Shown piece by piece: positions 28,582 to 37,694 of a stretch of 64,000 nt of DNA. The DNA comes from JBBPZA01 sp038330095. Its GTDB lineage: Bacteria; Actinomycetota; Thermoleophilia; Solirubrobacterales; Solirubrobacteraceae. The position numbers were made by a program, and so were the translations under genes. Position 1 is the stretch's first letter. Every line of letters starts with the position of its first letter. The stretch covers positions 8,396 through 72,395 of the forward strand of contig JBBQNQ010000003.1 in assembly GCA_038330095.1 (NCBI GenBank). The letters are read 5' to 3'. The notes beneath the pieces are model-generated. The model did not search any database, had not been told where the DNA came from, and saw only the letters and a program-made list of their open reading frames with translations.

Positions 28582-30242
28582 CGCCGCTGCGCATCCTTCC
28601 CCTCGGGGGCCTGGGGGAGATCGGCAAGAACATGACGGTCTTCGAGCTCGAGGGTCGCATCGTCGTCGTCGACGTGGGCCTGCGCTTCCCGACGGCCGAC
28701 ATGCTCGGCATCGACCTCGTGCTGCCCGACTTCGCCTACCTGCGCGACCGCGTGGAGGACATCGAGGCGATCGTCGTCACCCACGGCCACGAGGACCACC
28801 TGGGCGCACTGCCGTGGGTCCTTCGCGAGCTCGGCGCCGATCGCGCGCCGCCCGTCTACGGCGGCGGTCTGACCGTGGCGATGGCGCGCTCGAAGCTCGA
28901 CGAGCACAAGCTGCGCGACGTGCGCCTGGAAGAGCTCGACACCGGCACCACCCAGCAGGCCGGGCCGTTCGGGATCGAGCTGGTCCACATGACCCATTCG
29001 ATCCCCGACGCGGCGGGCGTCGCGCTGCACACCGACCTGGGCCCAGCGCTGGTCACCGGCGACTACAAGTTCGACCAGACCCCGGTCGACGGCCGCCCCG
29101 CCGACTTCGGCCGCCTCGCGGAGCTCGGGCAGGAGGGCCTGCTCGTCCTCTGCGGGGACTCGACCAACGCCGACCGGCCCGGCACCTCACCCTCGGAGTC
29201 GGGCGTGGGGCCGCACCTCGAGGAGGTCTTCGCGCGCTGTGACGGGCGGATCATCGTCACCTCCTTCGCCTCCAACATCCACCGCGTCCAGCAGGTGGTC
29301 GACGCCGCGCGCGCGCTCGGTCGCAAGGTCGCGCTGGTCGGGCGCTCGATGCGCAAGAACGTGAACATCGGCCGACAGCTCGGGCACATCGACGTCCCCG
29401 AGGGGATGATGATCCCGCCCCGCGAGATAGACGACTTCCCCGACCACAAGCTCGTCATCATCTCGACCGGCTCGCAGGGCGAGCCGCTCTCCGCGCTGCG
29501 GCGCATGGCCCATCGCGACCATCCCGCGGTCGAGCTGCACGGGGGAGACACCGTGGTGTTCAGCGCCACCCCGATCCCCGGCAACGAGCGCGCGGTCAAC
29601 GAGACCATCGACCGGCTCTACCACATCGGCTGCGACGTGATAACGACCCGCGACGCCCCCGTACACGCCTCGGGCCACGGGTACGCCGACGAGCTGAAGC
29701 TCATGCTCAATTTGACCCGCCCGCGCTTCGTGATGCCCTTCCACGGCGACTTCAAGCGGATCCACCTGCACGCGCAGCTCGCCGAGGCGGTCGGCGTCGA
29801 TCCCGACGCGATCTTCAAGGGCGAGAACGGCCGCCCGCTCGAGATCGACGCGGGCGGCGCCCGCTGGGGCAAGCGCGAGCAGTCGGGGATGATCTTCGTC
29901 GACGGAGTGGACATCGGCGACCCGGCCGACGTTGCCCTGCGCGACCGCCGCATGCTCTCGGCCGACGGCATCTTCATCGTCGTGGCGACGATCTCCGAGC
30001 AGACCGGTCAGTCGGTCGTGGACCCCGAGGTGATCCTGCGCGGGGTCGGCTTCCTCGAGGAGGGCGATGCGATCATCGGCGAGATCCGCGGCGCCGTCGA
30101 CTCCTCCCTGGAGCGCGCTGCGCGCGAGGAGATCCGCGAGATCGACCTCCTGCAGCAGCTCCTGCACGACGATCTGGCGGCGTTCGTCTACGAGCGCCTT
30201 CGCCGCCGGCCGATGGTGCTCCCGGTAGTGGTCGAGGTCTAG
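28578..30242 (+). CDS. rnj: Ribonuclease J
   Basis: RNase J is a metallo-beta-lactamase nuclease with 5'-exonuclease and endonuclease activity. The 554-residue protein has the zinc motif HGHEDH at residues 69-74, the beta-CASP domain (GDSTNADRPGTSPSE, SFASNIHRVQQ, STGSQGEP) and HASGHGYADELKLML near residue 363, then the C-terminal domain. dapA followed by rnj is the typical actinobacterial order. GTG start overlaps dapA by 4 nt, so translational coupling is likely. Confidence 0.96.
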   Translation: MTPLRILPLGGLGEIGKNMTVFELEGRIVVVDVGLRFPTADMLGIDLVLPDFAYLRDRVEDIEAIVVTHGHEDHLGALPWVLRELGADRAPPVYGGGLTVAMARSKLDEHKLRDVRLEELDTGTTQQAGPFGIELVHMTHSIPDAAGVALHTDLGPALVTGDYKFDQTPVDGRPADFGRLAELGQEGLLVLCGDSTNADRPGTSPSESGVGPHLEEVFARCDGRIIVTSFASNIHRVQQVVDAARALGRKVALVGRSMRKNVNIGRQLGHIDVPEGMMIPPREIDDFPDHKLVIISTGSQGEPLSALRRMAHRDHPAVELHGGDTVVFSATPIPGNERAVNETIDRLYHIGCDVITTRDAPVHASGHGYADELKLMLNLTRPRFVMPFHGDFKRIHLHAQLAEAVGVDPDAIFKGENGRPLEIDAGGARWGKREQSGMIFVDGVDIGDPADVALRDRRMLSADGIFIVVATISEQTGQSVVDPEVILRGVGFLEEGDAIIGEIRGAVDSSLERAAREEIREIDLLQQLLHDDLAAFVYERLRRRPMVLPVVVEV

Positions 30243-30253
30243 CCGCTCCCGGA

Positions 30254-30270
30254 GAGGCGCGTCGCGCCTC
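30254..30270. terminator. Hairpin between convergent rnj and histidine kinase genes
   Basis: GAGGCGCG-T-CGCGCCTC is a perfect 8-bp stem with a 1-nt centre (a real loop would open the inner pairs). It lies between the two converging genes and runs to the last bases of the kinase stop codon, fitting a bidirectional terminator. There is no T-run on either side, so the termination strength is uncertain. Confidence 0.4.
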
Positions 30271-31744
30271 AGCTCCTCGCCGGGGTGGTGACGTCCGCGG
30301 CCTCCGTGGCGGCAGCCTGGTCCGCCAGCGCCGGCAGGCGCACTACGAAGCGCGCGCCGCGGCCGTCCTCCGGGGGCTCGAGGACAACCGATCCACCGTG
30401 TGATTCGGTGACGGCCTGCACGATGGCCAGTCCCAGCCCCGAGCTGCCGGCCCTCTCTCCGCCGCCGCGGACGAAGCGCTCGAAGATCCGCGGCGCGAGG
30501 CCTTCCGGGATGCCCGGCCCGTTGTCTGACACCTCGAGCACCGCACTGCCGCCCTCCGAAAATGTCCTTGCACATATGCGGGTGTCCGGGGGGGTATGGC
30601 GGACGGCGTTCTCCATGAGGTTGAGCGCGAGGCGATGCAGCTCGTCCGGGGCTCCGGACACGACGGCGGGCGAGGCGTCGACGATCAGCTCATGGTCGGC
30701 CGCGACGGGTCCGAGCTCCGCCGCCGCCTCGACGAGGACCGAGGACACGTCGGTCGGTCGGCGGCGTTGGCTGCGGCCCGCGTCCGCGCGGGCCAGCAGG
30801 AGAAGGTCCGCCACCAGGCGACGCATCCGCCGTGCGGAGCCCAGGGCGGAGCCGGCTGCGTCGGCGGGGTCGCCCTCGAGCTCCTCGGCGAGCATCTCGA
30901 GGTTGGCGAGGATGCTCGTCAGCGGCGTGCGCAGCTCGTGCGATGCGTCGGCGACGAACTCGCGCTGGCGGCTCAGGGAGGCCTCGGTCTCAGAGCGCGA
31001 GGCGTCCAGGGCGGCGAGCATCCCCTCCAGCGTGCGCGCGAGCTCGGCGACCTCGTCGTCGGCGCGCGGATGGGGCACCCGCAGCGACGGATCGCGCGTG
31101 CGCTCGATCCGGCGCGCTACCTCGGTCAGCTCGGCTATCGGGCTTATCGCCCGGCGGGCGATGGCCAGGCCGGCGAGGAGCGCGGCGAGCGCGCCCCCGA
31201 GTACCCCGACGGCGAGGAAGACGCGCACGCGCTTGGCGGTCTCCTCGACCGCGGAGGTCGAGCGCGCGACCTGGAGCCACGCTTGGGTTGCACCCGGGAA
31301 GCTCGCTACCTGATTGCGCAGGAACACCCGACGGGTCTCGACCCGGTAACCGTCATCCTCCTCGGTGCGACCGATGGCCGGCGGGCCCAGATTCGGCGCG
31401 CCCGGCGTCTGGCAGACGACGGTCCCGTCGAGCGTGACGATGCGGATGATGGCGTCCGCGCGGTCCAGGCGCACGCACCGCGCCTGGCCACCCACGTAGA
31501 CCACCGAGGTTCCCTGCGTTGCGCGGTCGGCGGTCGAGCTGAGCTCGCGGTTGAACTGTGCGTGGATGCGCCTCGTCGTCAGCGTCCCCACCACCAGCGC
31601 GAAGCCCAGCAGGATCACCAGGGTCAGGCCGGCGGACACGACCGCCAGCCGCCAGCGGATGGGGAGGCGCTCGAGCGGCCGCGGCAGGCGCCCGGGCAGG
31701 CGCGCGGCGGCCCGCGCCCTACGCCCTGAGGACGTAGCCGGCAC
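30269..31744 (-). CDS. Membrane sensor histidine kinase
   Basis: The kinase senses an extracytoplasmic signal and phosphorylates the response regulator encoded just upstream. From GTG at 31744 it is 491 aa: first membrane helix LAVVSAGLTLVILLGFALVV near residue 38, an extracellular domain of about 115 residues with two Cys, a second helix near 170, a HAMP domain, HisKA with SHELRTPLT, and the ATPase domain with NLMENAVRH, DNGPGIP and GSSGLGL. The domain plan resembles MprB/PrrB. ATG at 31786 is an alternative start but overlaps the regulator by 68 nt. The signal is unknown. Confidence 0.9.
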   Translation of the reverse strand: MPATSSGRRARAAARLPGRLPRPLERLPIRWRLAVVSAGLTLVILLGFALVVGTLTTRRIHAQFNRELSSTADRATQGTSVVYVGGQARCVRLDRADAIIRIVTLDGTVVCQTPGAPNLGPPAIGRTEEDDGYRVETRRVFLRNQVASFPGATQAWLQVARSTSAVEETAKRVRVFLAVGVLGGALAALLAGLAIARRAISPIAELTEVARRIERTRDPSLRVPHPRADDEVAELARTLEGMLAALDASRSETEASLSRQREFVADASHELRTPLTSILANLEMLAEELEGDPADAAGSALGSARRMRRLVADLLLLARADAGRSQRRRPTDVSSVLVEAAAELGPVAADHELIVDASPAVVSGAPDELHRLALNLMENAVRHTPPDTRICARTFSEGGSAVLEVSDNGPGIPEGLAPRIFERFVRGGGERAGSSGLGLAIVQAVTESHGGSVVLEPPEDGRGARFVVRLPALADQAAATEAADVTTPARS

Positions 31745-32405
31745 CGCGGATCGTGTGCAGGAGCCTCGGCTCACCGCCTGCCTCAAGCTTCCTGCGCAGG
31801 TTGGAGACGAACACCTCGATGGTGTTGGTCATGGAGAAGGGGTCATAGCCCCAAACCTCGTCGAGCAGCCGCTGGCGCGAGATCACGATGCGCTCGTTGC
31901 GCATCAGGTACTCGAGCAGCTCGAACTCGCGCTGGGTGAGGTCGACGGCGCGCTCGCCCCGCCGCACCTCGTGGGTGTCCGGGTTGAGTGCGAGGTCGCC
32001 GACCGACAGGGGTGCCGACCCGCGCGGGGGCCGGCGGCGAAGCAGCGCACGCAGCCGCGCGAGCAGCTCCTGGCGCTCGAAAGGCTTGACCAGGTAGTCG
32101 TCGGCTCCGGAGTCCAGGCCCTCGACGCGCGCGTCGAGGGCGTCCCGGGCGGTGAGCATGAGGATGGGGGTGTCGTCGCGGCCGCGCAGCTCGCGCGCCA
32201 CCTCGATCCCGTCGACCTTCGGCAGGCCCAGGTCGAGGACCACGAGGTCGGGGAGGTAGGCCCGCGCCTCTTCGAGCGCCACCTCGCCGTCACCGGCGAT
32301 CCGGACCTCGTAGCCCTCGGCTCGCAGCATCCGCTGCAGCACCTGGGCGATGTCCTGGTCGTCCTCGACAACGAGCACGCGCGCCGGTCGCTCGAAGTGC
32401 GCCAT
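31719..32405 (-). CDS. OmpR/PhoB-family response regulator
   Basis: The 228-residue protein has a receiver domain (acidic pair VVEDD, phosphoacceptor D58 in VVLDLGLP, Lys in DDYLVKPF) and a winged-helix DNA-binding domain (LTQREFELLEYLM, ISRQRLLDEVWGYD, VFVSNLRRKLE). It pairs with the downstream kinase, overlapping it by about 26 nt. Its promoter region holds a box also present before the HtrA-like protease at 37695, suggesting autoregulation and control of that protease. Nearest functional analogues by layout are MprA and CssR. Confidence 0.93.
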   Translation of the reverse strand: MAHFERPARVLVVEDDQDIAQVLQRMLRAEGYEVRIAGDGEVALEEARAYLPDLVVLDLGLPKVDGIEVARELRGRDDTPILMLTARDALDARVEGLDSGADDYLVKPFERQELLARLRALLRRRPPRGSAPLSVGDLALNPDTHEVRRGERAVDLTQREFELLEYLMRNERIVISRQRLLDEVWGYDPFSMTNTIEVFVSNLRRKLEAGGEPRLLHTIRGAGYVLRA

Positions 32406-32411
32406 GGGGCA

Positions 32412-32444
32412 AGCCTAGCCGCGCGCTTTAGCGGTCCCTAAGGA
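32412..32444 (-). promoter_or_regulatory. Response-regulator promoter: box plus TAGGCT -10
   Basis: On the - strand, TCCTTA starts at 32444, followed 12 nt later by AAAGCGC-type bases and by the -10 TAGGCT (32417-32412), which ends 6 nt before the ATG at 32405. Half-sites CCTTA and GCTAA are 11 nt apart, the spacing favoured by OmpR-family regulators. The whole layout is repeated before the protease gene at 37695. Confidence 0.55.
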
Positions 32445-32498
32445 CGATCCCGGGGTGCAGGGGCGCAGTTGCGCGCGTCGAAGGGGGATCGCACCCGA

Positions 32499-34907
32499 AT
32501 GGCGCCCCGACGCAAGCCCGTACGCCGGTCCCTCAAGGAGCGCGCGGCCACCGCGCTCGCGCTGCGCATGCCCGTCCTCGAGCAGCGCCAGCTCGACGTG
32601 ATCGCGCTGGCCCTGGTCGCCTCGGGCGTCTTCCTGGGTTGCGTGCTCTACCTCGGCTGGGCGGGCGGGAGCGTGGGAGGCGGTCTCGGGTCGGCGCTGC
32701 GCTGGCTGCTCGGAGTGCTCGCCTATCCGGTGCCGGTCGCGCTCGTCGCCGGCGGCGCGCTGCTCGCGCTGCGTCCCGTGCTGCCGGCGCGGCGGCCGCT
32801 TCGCACCGGAATCGTCTGCGTGTCCACTGCGCTCGCGCTCGCGCTGGCGGCCGGGACGTTGGGGCTGGGGCCCGATCGTCCCGCGCGCGTCAGCGCCTTT
32901 GACCCCGATGTCTTCCGTGTGCGCTCCGGGGCCGTGGGGGAGGCGCTGTGGTGGGCGGCCTCGGGGCTGCTCGGGACGACTGGCGGCCACATCCTCGCCG
33001 CCTTCCTGTTCGCCGCCGGCGCGCTGCTGCTCACCGGGGCCACGCTGGCCAGCGTCCTGAACGCGGCGAGCGCGCGGGCCGCGCACACGACACAACGCCT
33101 GCGCCGGCCAAGGGCAGCCGGTCCTCCGGAGCCTGACACGGGCGAGCTGGTGATCCGGGCGACGCACGTCGAGGCGCCGTCGCTCGACGAAAACGCTCTC
33201 GGTCAGGCGGCGACGCATTGGACCCCGGACGCCGGCGAGGAGCAGGCTGACGGCGACGAGGCGGCGACGGTCGCGCTCCCTGCCGGCGACCCCGAGGACG
33301 CCGACGCCGAGCCGCCGCCCGGCCCGACCCGCGAGCCCGACCCCTCCGAGCTCACGCCGCAGGGCCGCTACCGCGCCTCGGTCACCGAGGCGGAGGACTT
33401 CGCGTGGCGCGTGCCCAGCCCACGGATGCTCACCCGCTCCAAGGGCGAGGCGGCCCGGCCCGACACCTCCGGCCAGGAGCGCGTCGCCGCCCAGCTCGTC
33501 GAGGCCCTTGGCCACTTCGGCATCCAGGCGCAGATGGTCGGCACCGTCGCCGGCCCGCACATCACCCGCTACGAGCTGCGACTGGCGCCCGGGACCAAGG
33601 TCGGCAAGGTCGCCCAGCTCAAGGACGACCTCGCCTACGCGCTCGCCGCGACGGACATTCGCATCCTCGCGCCCATCCCGGGCAAGCAGGCGGTGGGAGT
33701 CGAGGTGCCCAACGCACGGCGGCGGATCGTCCATCTCGGCGACGTCTGGCAGGACCCACCCGAGGACTACTCGCCGCTCGGCGTGTGGCTGGGCAAGGAC
33801 GTGGCCGGCCGGGCGATAGGCGCAGACCTCGCCAAGATGCCCCACCTGCTCGTCGCGGGGACCACCGGCGCCGGCAAGTCCGGCGCCATCAACGCGATGC
33901 TGTGCTCGATCCTGCTGCGCGCCACGCCGCGCGACCTGCGCCTCGTGCTTGTCGACCCCAAGCAGGTCGAGCTCAACCACTACGACTCGATCCCCCACCT
34001 GGTGACCCCCGTCATCACCAGCCCGCGGATGGCCGCGAACGCGCTGGCCAATCTCGTGCGCGAGATGGAGGAACGCTACGGGATGATGTCGCTCGCCCGC
34101 ACGCGCAACCTGCTCGAGCTCAACCGCGCCCGCGAGCGCCGCGGCGAGCCGCCGCTGCCCTACATGCTGTGCGTGATCGACGAGCTGGCCGACCTCATGA
34201 TGGTCGCGCCCGCCGAGGTCGAGGACTCGATCATCCGCCTGGCCCAGAAGGCGCGTGCTGTGGGGATCCACCTCGTGCTCGCCACGCAGAGCCCGCGTGT
34301 GGACGTCATCACCGGGATGATCAAGGCCAACGTGCCCTCGCGGATCGCCTTCGCGGTCTCCTCGCAGACCGATTCGCGCGTCATCCTCGACCAGAACGGC
34401 GCCGAGACTTTGCTCGGCCAGGGAGACATGCTGTTCTCGCCGATCGGCTCGTCGCGCCTGCAGCGAATCCAGGGCGCGTACATAGACGAGCCTCAAATCG
34501 AGAGGATCACCGACTTCTGGCGCCGCCAGGGAGAGCCGGAGTTCCGTGAGGAGCTGCTCGAGGAGGTCGAGGTCGAGGAGCTCGAGGACGCAGGCGCCGG
34601 GGACGCGCTGGACCGCGACGAGGACCCGCTGCTCGACGAGGCGATCGCCCTGGTCGCCCAGATGCAGACCGCCTCCACCTCGATGCTCCAGCGCCGCCTG
34701 CGACTCGGCTACACGCGCGCCGGCCGGCTGATCGACATGCTCGAGCGCCGCGGCGTGATCTCGGGCTACGAGGGCTCCAAGCCGCGGGCCGTCCTGATCG
34801 CAGAGGGCGACGTCCCGCGCGTGCTCGCGGCCCTGGCCGAGCGCGGCACCGGCCCGGGCGGTACGGCGACACAGCCCGAGCCCGTCGGCGTCGACGACGA
34901 GGCCTGA
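32499..34907 (+). CDS. ftsK: DNA translocase FtsK/SpoIIIE
   Basis: FtsK pumps chromosomal DNA through the closing septum. The 802-residue protein has four N-terminal membrane helices (residues about 30-195), an acidic/Pro-rich linker to about 290, the motor with Walker A GTTGAGKSG near 455, VDPKQVEL and VIDELADLMM as Walker B, the ATQSPRVDVITG segment, and a C-terminal gamma winged helix (MLQRRLRLGYTRAGRLIDML). The ATG at 32499 has AAGGGGGA upstream. The linker is shorter than in E. coli. Confidence 0.96.
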   Translation: MAPRRKPVRRSLKERAATALALRMPVLEQRQLDVIALALVASGVFLGCVLYLGWAGGSVGGGLGSALRWLLGVLAYPVPVALVAGGALLALRPVLPARRPLRTGIVCVSTALALALAAGTLGLGPDRPARVSAFDPDVFRVRSGAVGEALWWAASGLLGTTGGHILAAFLFAAGALLLTGATLASVLNAASARAAHTTQRLRRPRAAGPPEPDTGELVIRATHVEAPSLDENALGQAATHWTPDAGEEQADGDEAATVALPAGDPEDADAEPPPGPTREPDPSELTPQGRYRASVTEAEDFAWRVPSPRMLTRSKGEAARPDTSGQERVAAQLVEALGHFGIQAQMVGTVAGPHITRYELRLAPGTKVGKVAQLKDDLAYALAATDIRILAPIPGKQAVGVEVPNARRRIVHLGDVWQDPPEDYSPLGVWLGKDVAGRAIGADLAKMPHLLVAGTTGAGKSGAINAMLCSILLRATPRDLRLVLVDPKQVELNHYDSIPHLVTPVITSPRMAANALANLVREMEERYGMMSLARTRNLLELNRARERRGEPPLPYMLCVIDELADLMMVAPAEVEDSIIRLAQKARAVGIHLVLATQSPRVDVITGMIKANVPSRIAFAVSSQTDSRVILDQNGAETLLGQGDMLFSPIGSSRLQRIQGAYIDEPQIERITDFWRRQGEPEFREELLEEVEVEELEDAGAGDALDRDEDPLLDEAIALVAQMQTASTSMLQRRLRLGYTRAGRLIDMLERRGVISGYEGSKPRAVLIAEGDVPRVLAALAERGTGPGGTATQPEPVGVDDEA

Positions 34908-34935
34908 GCGGCCGGTGGCACCCGAGGGTCACCGG

Positions 34936-34941
34936 TAGCCT
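34936..34941 (+). promoter_or_regulatory. Candidate -10 element before the RodZ-like gene
   Basis: TAGCCT at 34936-34941 ends 12 nt before the ATG at 34954, in the 46-nt gap after ftsK. It fits the same TAnnnT pattern seen before dapA, miaB and dapF. Confidence 0.3.
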
Positions 34942-34953
34942 TCCTCCCCGACC

Positions 34954-35751
34954 ATGGCCGAGATCGGGACCACCCTGCGCGAGGCGCGCATGCGCGCACG
35001 GGTCGACATCAACGAGGTCGAAGCGGCGACCAAGATCCGGGCGAAGTACCTGCGTGCGCTGGAAAACGAGGAATGGGACCTGCTGCCCGGGCCCACCTAT
35101 GTCAAGAGCTTTTTGCGCACCTACGCGGAGTACCTCGGGCTCGACGTCACGCTGCTGATCGAGGAGTACAAGCGCGGCCACGAACGGCCCTCGGACATCG
35201 ACCAGCTGCCGATCAGCCCGCACCTCGACGCGCGGCGAAAGCCGCCCCGGCGCCCGCGCGTCTCGCGGGGCTGGATCGTGGCGGGGATCATCATCTCGCT
35301 ACTGGCGCTGTTCGTCGTGATCGGCACGCTGGGCAGCAACAACGACTCCACGCCGACGACCACCACCAGCACGCAGCCCACGCGCGAGGAGCGCGCCCGC
35401 GCCCGCCGCCGCGCCAAGCGCGCCAAGGCGCGGGAGCGGCGTGCTGCACGTGCCCGGACCGCACGGCGCGTCGTGCGCCTCCAGCTCGTGCCCCAGGGCG
35501 TGGTCTTCGCGTGCGTCGTCGACGCTTCCGGCAACGCCGTGGTGCCGGGCACGAATCTCGTGCCCGGTGCGGCCACGCCGGTCTTTCGCTCCAAGCGCTT
35601 CACGCTGACCGTCGGCAACGGCGCGGTGACGCTCAAGATCAACGGGAAGAGCATCGACGTCCCCGATCGCGCGGACGCCGTGGGCTACGACATCCGGGCG
35701 GGCAAGGCGCCCGACGAGCTGCCCTCGGGACAGGGCCCGACGTGCCAGTAG
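34954..35751 (+). CDS. RodZ-like helix-turn-helix membrane protein
   Basis: The 265-residue protein has an N-terminal HTH_25 domain (GTTLREARMRARVDINEVE, TKIRAKYLRALENEEWDLLPG, YVKSFLRTYAEYLGLD), one membrane helix near 108-128 and an extracytoplasmic C-terminal domain of DUF4115 type. This matches RodZ, which links MreB to the cell envelope. Just outside the membrane there is a Ser/Thr-rich stretch and then an Arg/Ala-rich run (residues about 147-172), unusual for this position. No mreB is in the window, so a cell-shape role is inferred. It overlaps cinA by 10 nt. Confidence 0.82.
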   Translation: MAEIGTTLREARMRARVDINEVEAATKIRAKYLRALENEEWDLLPGPTYVKSFLRTYAEYLGLDVTLLIEEYKRGHERPSDIDQLPISPHLDARRKPPRRPRVSRGWIVAGIIISLLALFVVIGTLGSNNDSTPTTTTSTQPTREERARARRRAKRAKARERRAARARTARRVVRLQLVPQGVVFACVVDASGNAVVPGTNLVPGAATPVFRSKRFTLTVGNGAVTLKINGKSIDVPDRADAVGYDIRAGKAPDELPSGQGPTCQ

Positions 35752-37076
35752 GTCCCCGCGCGGGGATAGTGGTCACGGGGACGGAGGTCCTCACGGGGAT
35801 CATCTCCGACCGCAACGGGCCGTGGCTGAGCGAGCGGCTGCGCGAGCTGGGGATCGACCTCGCTCACCTGGCGATCGTCGGCGACCGGCCACAGGACATG
35901 CGGGCGATGCTGCGCTTCCTGGCTTCCGAGGGCATGGACCTGCTGATCACCAGCGGCGGCCTGGGGCCGACGGCGGACGACCTCACCGCGGAGGTGGTCG
36001 GCGAGTTCGCCGGGCGTCGCATGGTCCTCGACGAGGCGCTCGAGGGCCGCATCTGGCAGATCCTCGCCCCCATGCGCGAGCGCTGGCCGCACCTGGACGA
36101 GGAGGCGATCCGCGCCTCCAACCGCAAGCAGGCGGTGATCCCGGAGGGGGCGACGGTGATCGAGCCGGTCGGGACGGCACCCGGGCTCGTGGTGCCGCCC
36201 GCGGAGGGCCGCGGGGGCCCGACCGTGGTGGTCCTTCCCGGGCCGCCGCGCGAGCTGCATCCGATGTGGCGCACCGCGGTCGGAACGGAGGCCTTCCGGG
36301 CGGCGGTCGGCGACGCCGGCGAGTACCGGCAGGGGATCCTGCGCCTGTTCGGGATCCCGGAGTCGGAGATCGCGGCGACCCTGCGGGCGCTCGAGGAGCA
36401 GGGGATGGACCTCGGCCCCCTGGAGATAACGACCTGCCTGCGCCGCGCAGAGATCGAGATCGCGACCACGTACCGGCCAGCCGACGTGCAGGCCTACGAA
36501 CGCTTCGCCGCGGCCGTCGCCCAGCGCCACGCCAACACGATCTTCTCCACCGACGGCTCGACGATCGACGAGCAGGTCGCCGGGCTGCTGCAGGGCCGCA
36601 CGATCGCCACCGCCGAGTCGTGCACGGGCGGGCTGCTGGCGGCGCGGCTCACGGAGCGCCCCGGGTCCTCGGAGTACGTGCTCGGGGGCCTGGTCGTCTA
36701 TGCGAACTACGCCAAGAGCGAGCTGGCCGGCGTGCCGGAGGAGCTGATCGAGCGCTTCGGGGCGGTTTCGACCGAGGTCGCGGCGATGCTCGCCGACGGG
36801 GCGATCGACCGCTTCGGCTCGGAGCTGGGAGCCGGGGTCACAGGGGTCGCCGGCCCGGGCGGGGGGACACCCGAGAAGCCTGTGGGCTTCGTCTGCGTGT
36901 CGGTCTCCTCGCGCGAGGGCGAGCGCCTCACGCGCTCGGTGCTTCTGCCCGGGTCACGCCAGGACGTTCGCGAGCGCACGACCACCGTTGCCATGCACAT
37001 GCTCCGCCGCCTGCTGCTCGGCGAGTCAGACCTCGACCTCGGGGCGGGCGGGGAGGCTGAGCCGGCGCGAACGTGA
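35742..37076 (+). CDS. cinA: CinA family protein (nicotinamide-nucleotide amidase / ADP-ribose pyrophosphatase type)
   Basis: CinA proteins combine a COG1058 MoCF-like domain, linked to pyrophosphatase activity, and a C-terminal PncC domain that deamidates NMN. In the 444-residue protein the first domain has GIVVTGTEVLTG, TSGGLGPTADD and VLPGPPRELHPM; the second has IATAESCTGGLLAARLT and GVTGVAGPGGGTPEKPVG. The GTG at 35742 gives the family N-terminus and overlaps the RodZ-like gene by 10 nt. cinA next to recA is a common arrangement; here thpR and a protease lie between. Confidence 0.94.
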   Translation: MPVGPRAGIVVTGTEVLTGIISDRNGPWLSERLRELGIDLAHLAIVGDRPQDMRAMLRFLASEGMDLLITSGGLGPTADDLTAEVVGEFAGRRMVLDEALEGRIWQILAPMRERWPHLDEEAIRASNRKQAVIPEGATVIEPVGTAPGLVVPPAEGRGGPTVVVLPGPPRELHPMWRTAVGTEAFRAAVGDAGEYRQGILRLFGIPESEIAATLRALEEQGMDLGPLEITTCLRRAEIEIATTYRPADVQAYERFAAAVAQRHANTIFSTDGSTIDEQVAGLLQGRTIATAESCTGGLLAARLTERPGSSEYVLGGLVVYANYAKSELAGVPEELIERFGAVSTEVAAMLADGAIDRFGSELGAGVTGVAGPGGGTPEKPVGFVCVSVSSREGERLTRSVLLPGSRQDVRERTTTVAMHMLRRLLLGESDLDLGAGGEAEPART

Positions 37077-37639
37077 GCGACGGCAAGGTGCGGCTGTTCG
37101 TCGCCCTCGACCTCTCCGAGTCCGCGCGCGAGGCGATCGGTGCCTGGCAGCGCGAGCAGCTCGCCGGGCTAGGAGAGCTGCGGCCGGTCAGAGCGGACAC
37201 GCTGCACATGACCCTGTGCTTCCTGGGGTGGAGAGAGGCACAGGAGGTCCAGGAGATCGGCACGGCGGCCGTGGCGGTCGCCGCCGCCGCTCCCGACGTC
37301 GGCCTCGGAGGACCGGTGTGGCTGCCGCGCCGGCGGCCGCGCCTGCTCGCCCTCCAGATCGACGATGCGGGCGGTGCCTGCGCAACCCTGCGGTCGGCGG
37401 TCGTGACCTCGCTCGAGCGCGATGGCTTGCACGCGCGCGAGCGCAGGCCGTTCTTTCCCCACGTCACCGTCGCCCGCATGCGCGGGGCGCCGCCGCGCGA
37501 CCTGCACCGGCGCGAGCTCTCCCCGCCACCGCCGCTGCGCTTCTTCGGCACCGCGCTCACCCTCTACCGCACCCGCCCCACCGCGGGCGGCGCGACCTAC
37601 GAGCCGCTCGCACGGGCGGAGCTTCCGGCGGGCGCTTAG
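37073..37639 (+). CDS. thpR: RNA 2',3'-cyclic phosphodiesterase (2H family)
   Basis: The 188-residue protein is a 2H-type phosphoesterase (formerly 2'-5' RNA ligase). Both HxT motifs are visible: LHMTLCFLG near residue 43 and FPHVTVARM near residue 127; KVRLFVALDLSE is the typical start. Residue 188 ends in a short low-complexity tail. It begins with GTG in a 4-nt overlap with cinA. The biological substrate of these enzymes in bacteria remains uncertain. Confidence 0.91.
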   Translation: MSDGKVRLFVALDLSESAREAIGAWQREQLAGLGELRPVRADTLHMTLCFLGWREAQEVQEIGTAAVAVAAAAPDVGLGGPVWLPRRRPRLLALQIDDAGGACATLRSAVVTSLERDGLHARERRPFFPHVTVARMRGAPPRDLHRRELSPPPPLRFFGTALTLYRTRPTAGGATYEPLARAELPAGA

Positions 37640-37654
37640 TGCGCCTTGGAGCGC

Positions 37655-37688
37655 TCCTTAACGATCCCTTAGCGCAGCGCCCTACCTT
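37655..37688 (+). promoter_or_regulatory. Promoter of the HtrA-like protease with a response-regulator-like box
   Basis: TCCTTA at 37655-37660 and CCTTAGCGC ending at 37675 precede the -10 TACCTT (37683-37688), which ends 6 nt before the ATG at 37695. CCTTA half-sites are 11 nt apart. The arrangement, including the distance to the -10 and to the start codon, is nearly the same as that before the response regulator at 32405. Confidence 0.55.
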
Positions 37689-37694
37689 GTGCTC

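Noticed and set aside
32415..34496. 693-codon antisense frame opposite ftsK
   Set aside because: It is a shadow of ftsK with Arg/His/Gln-biased composition and no family match.
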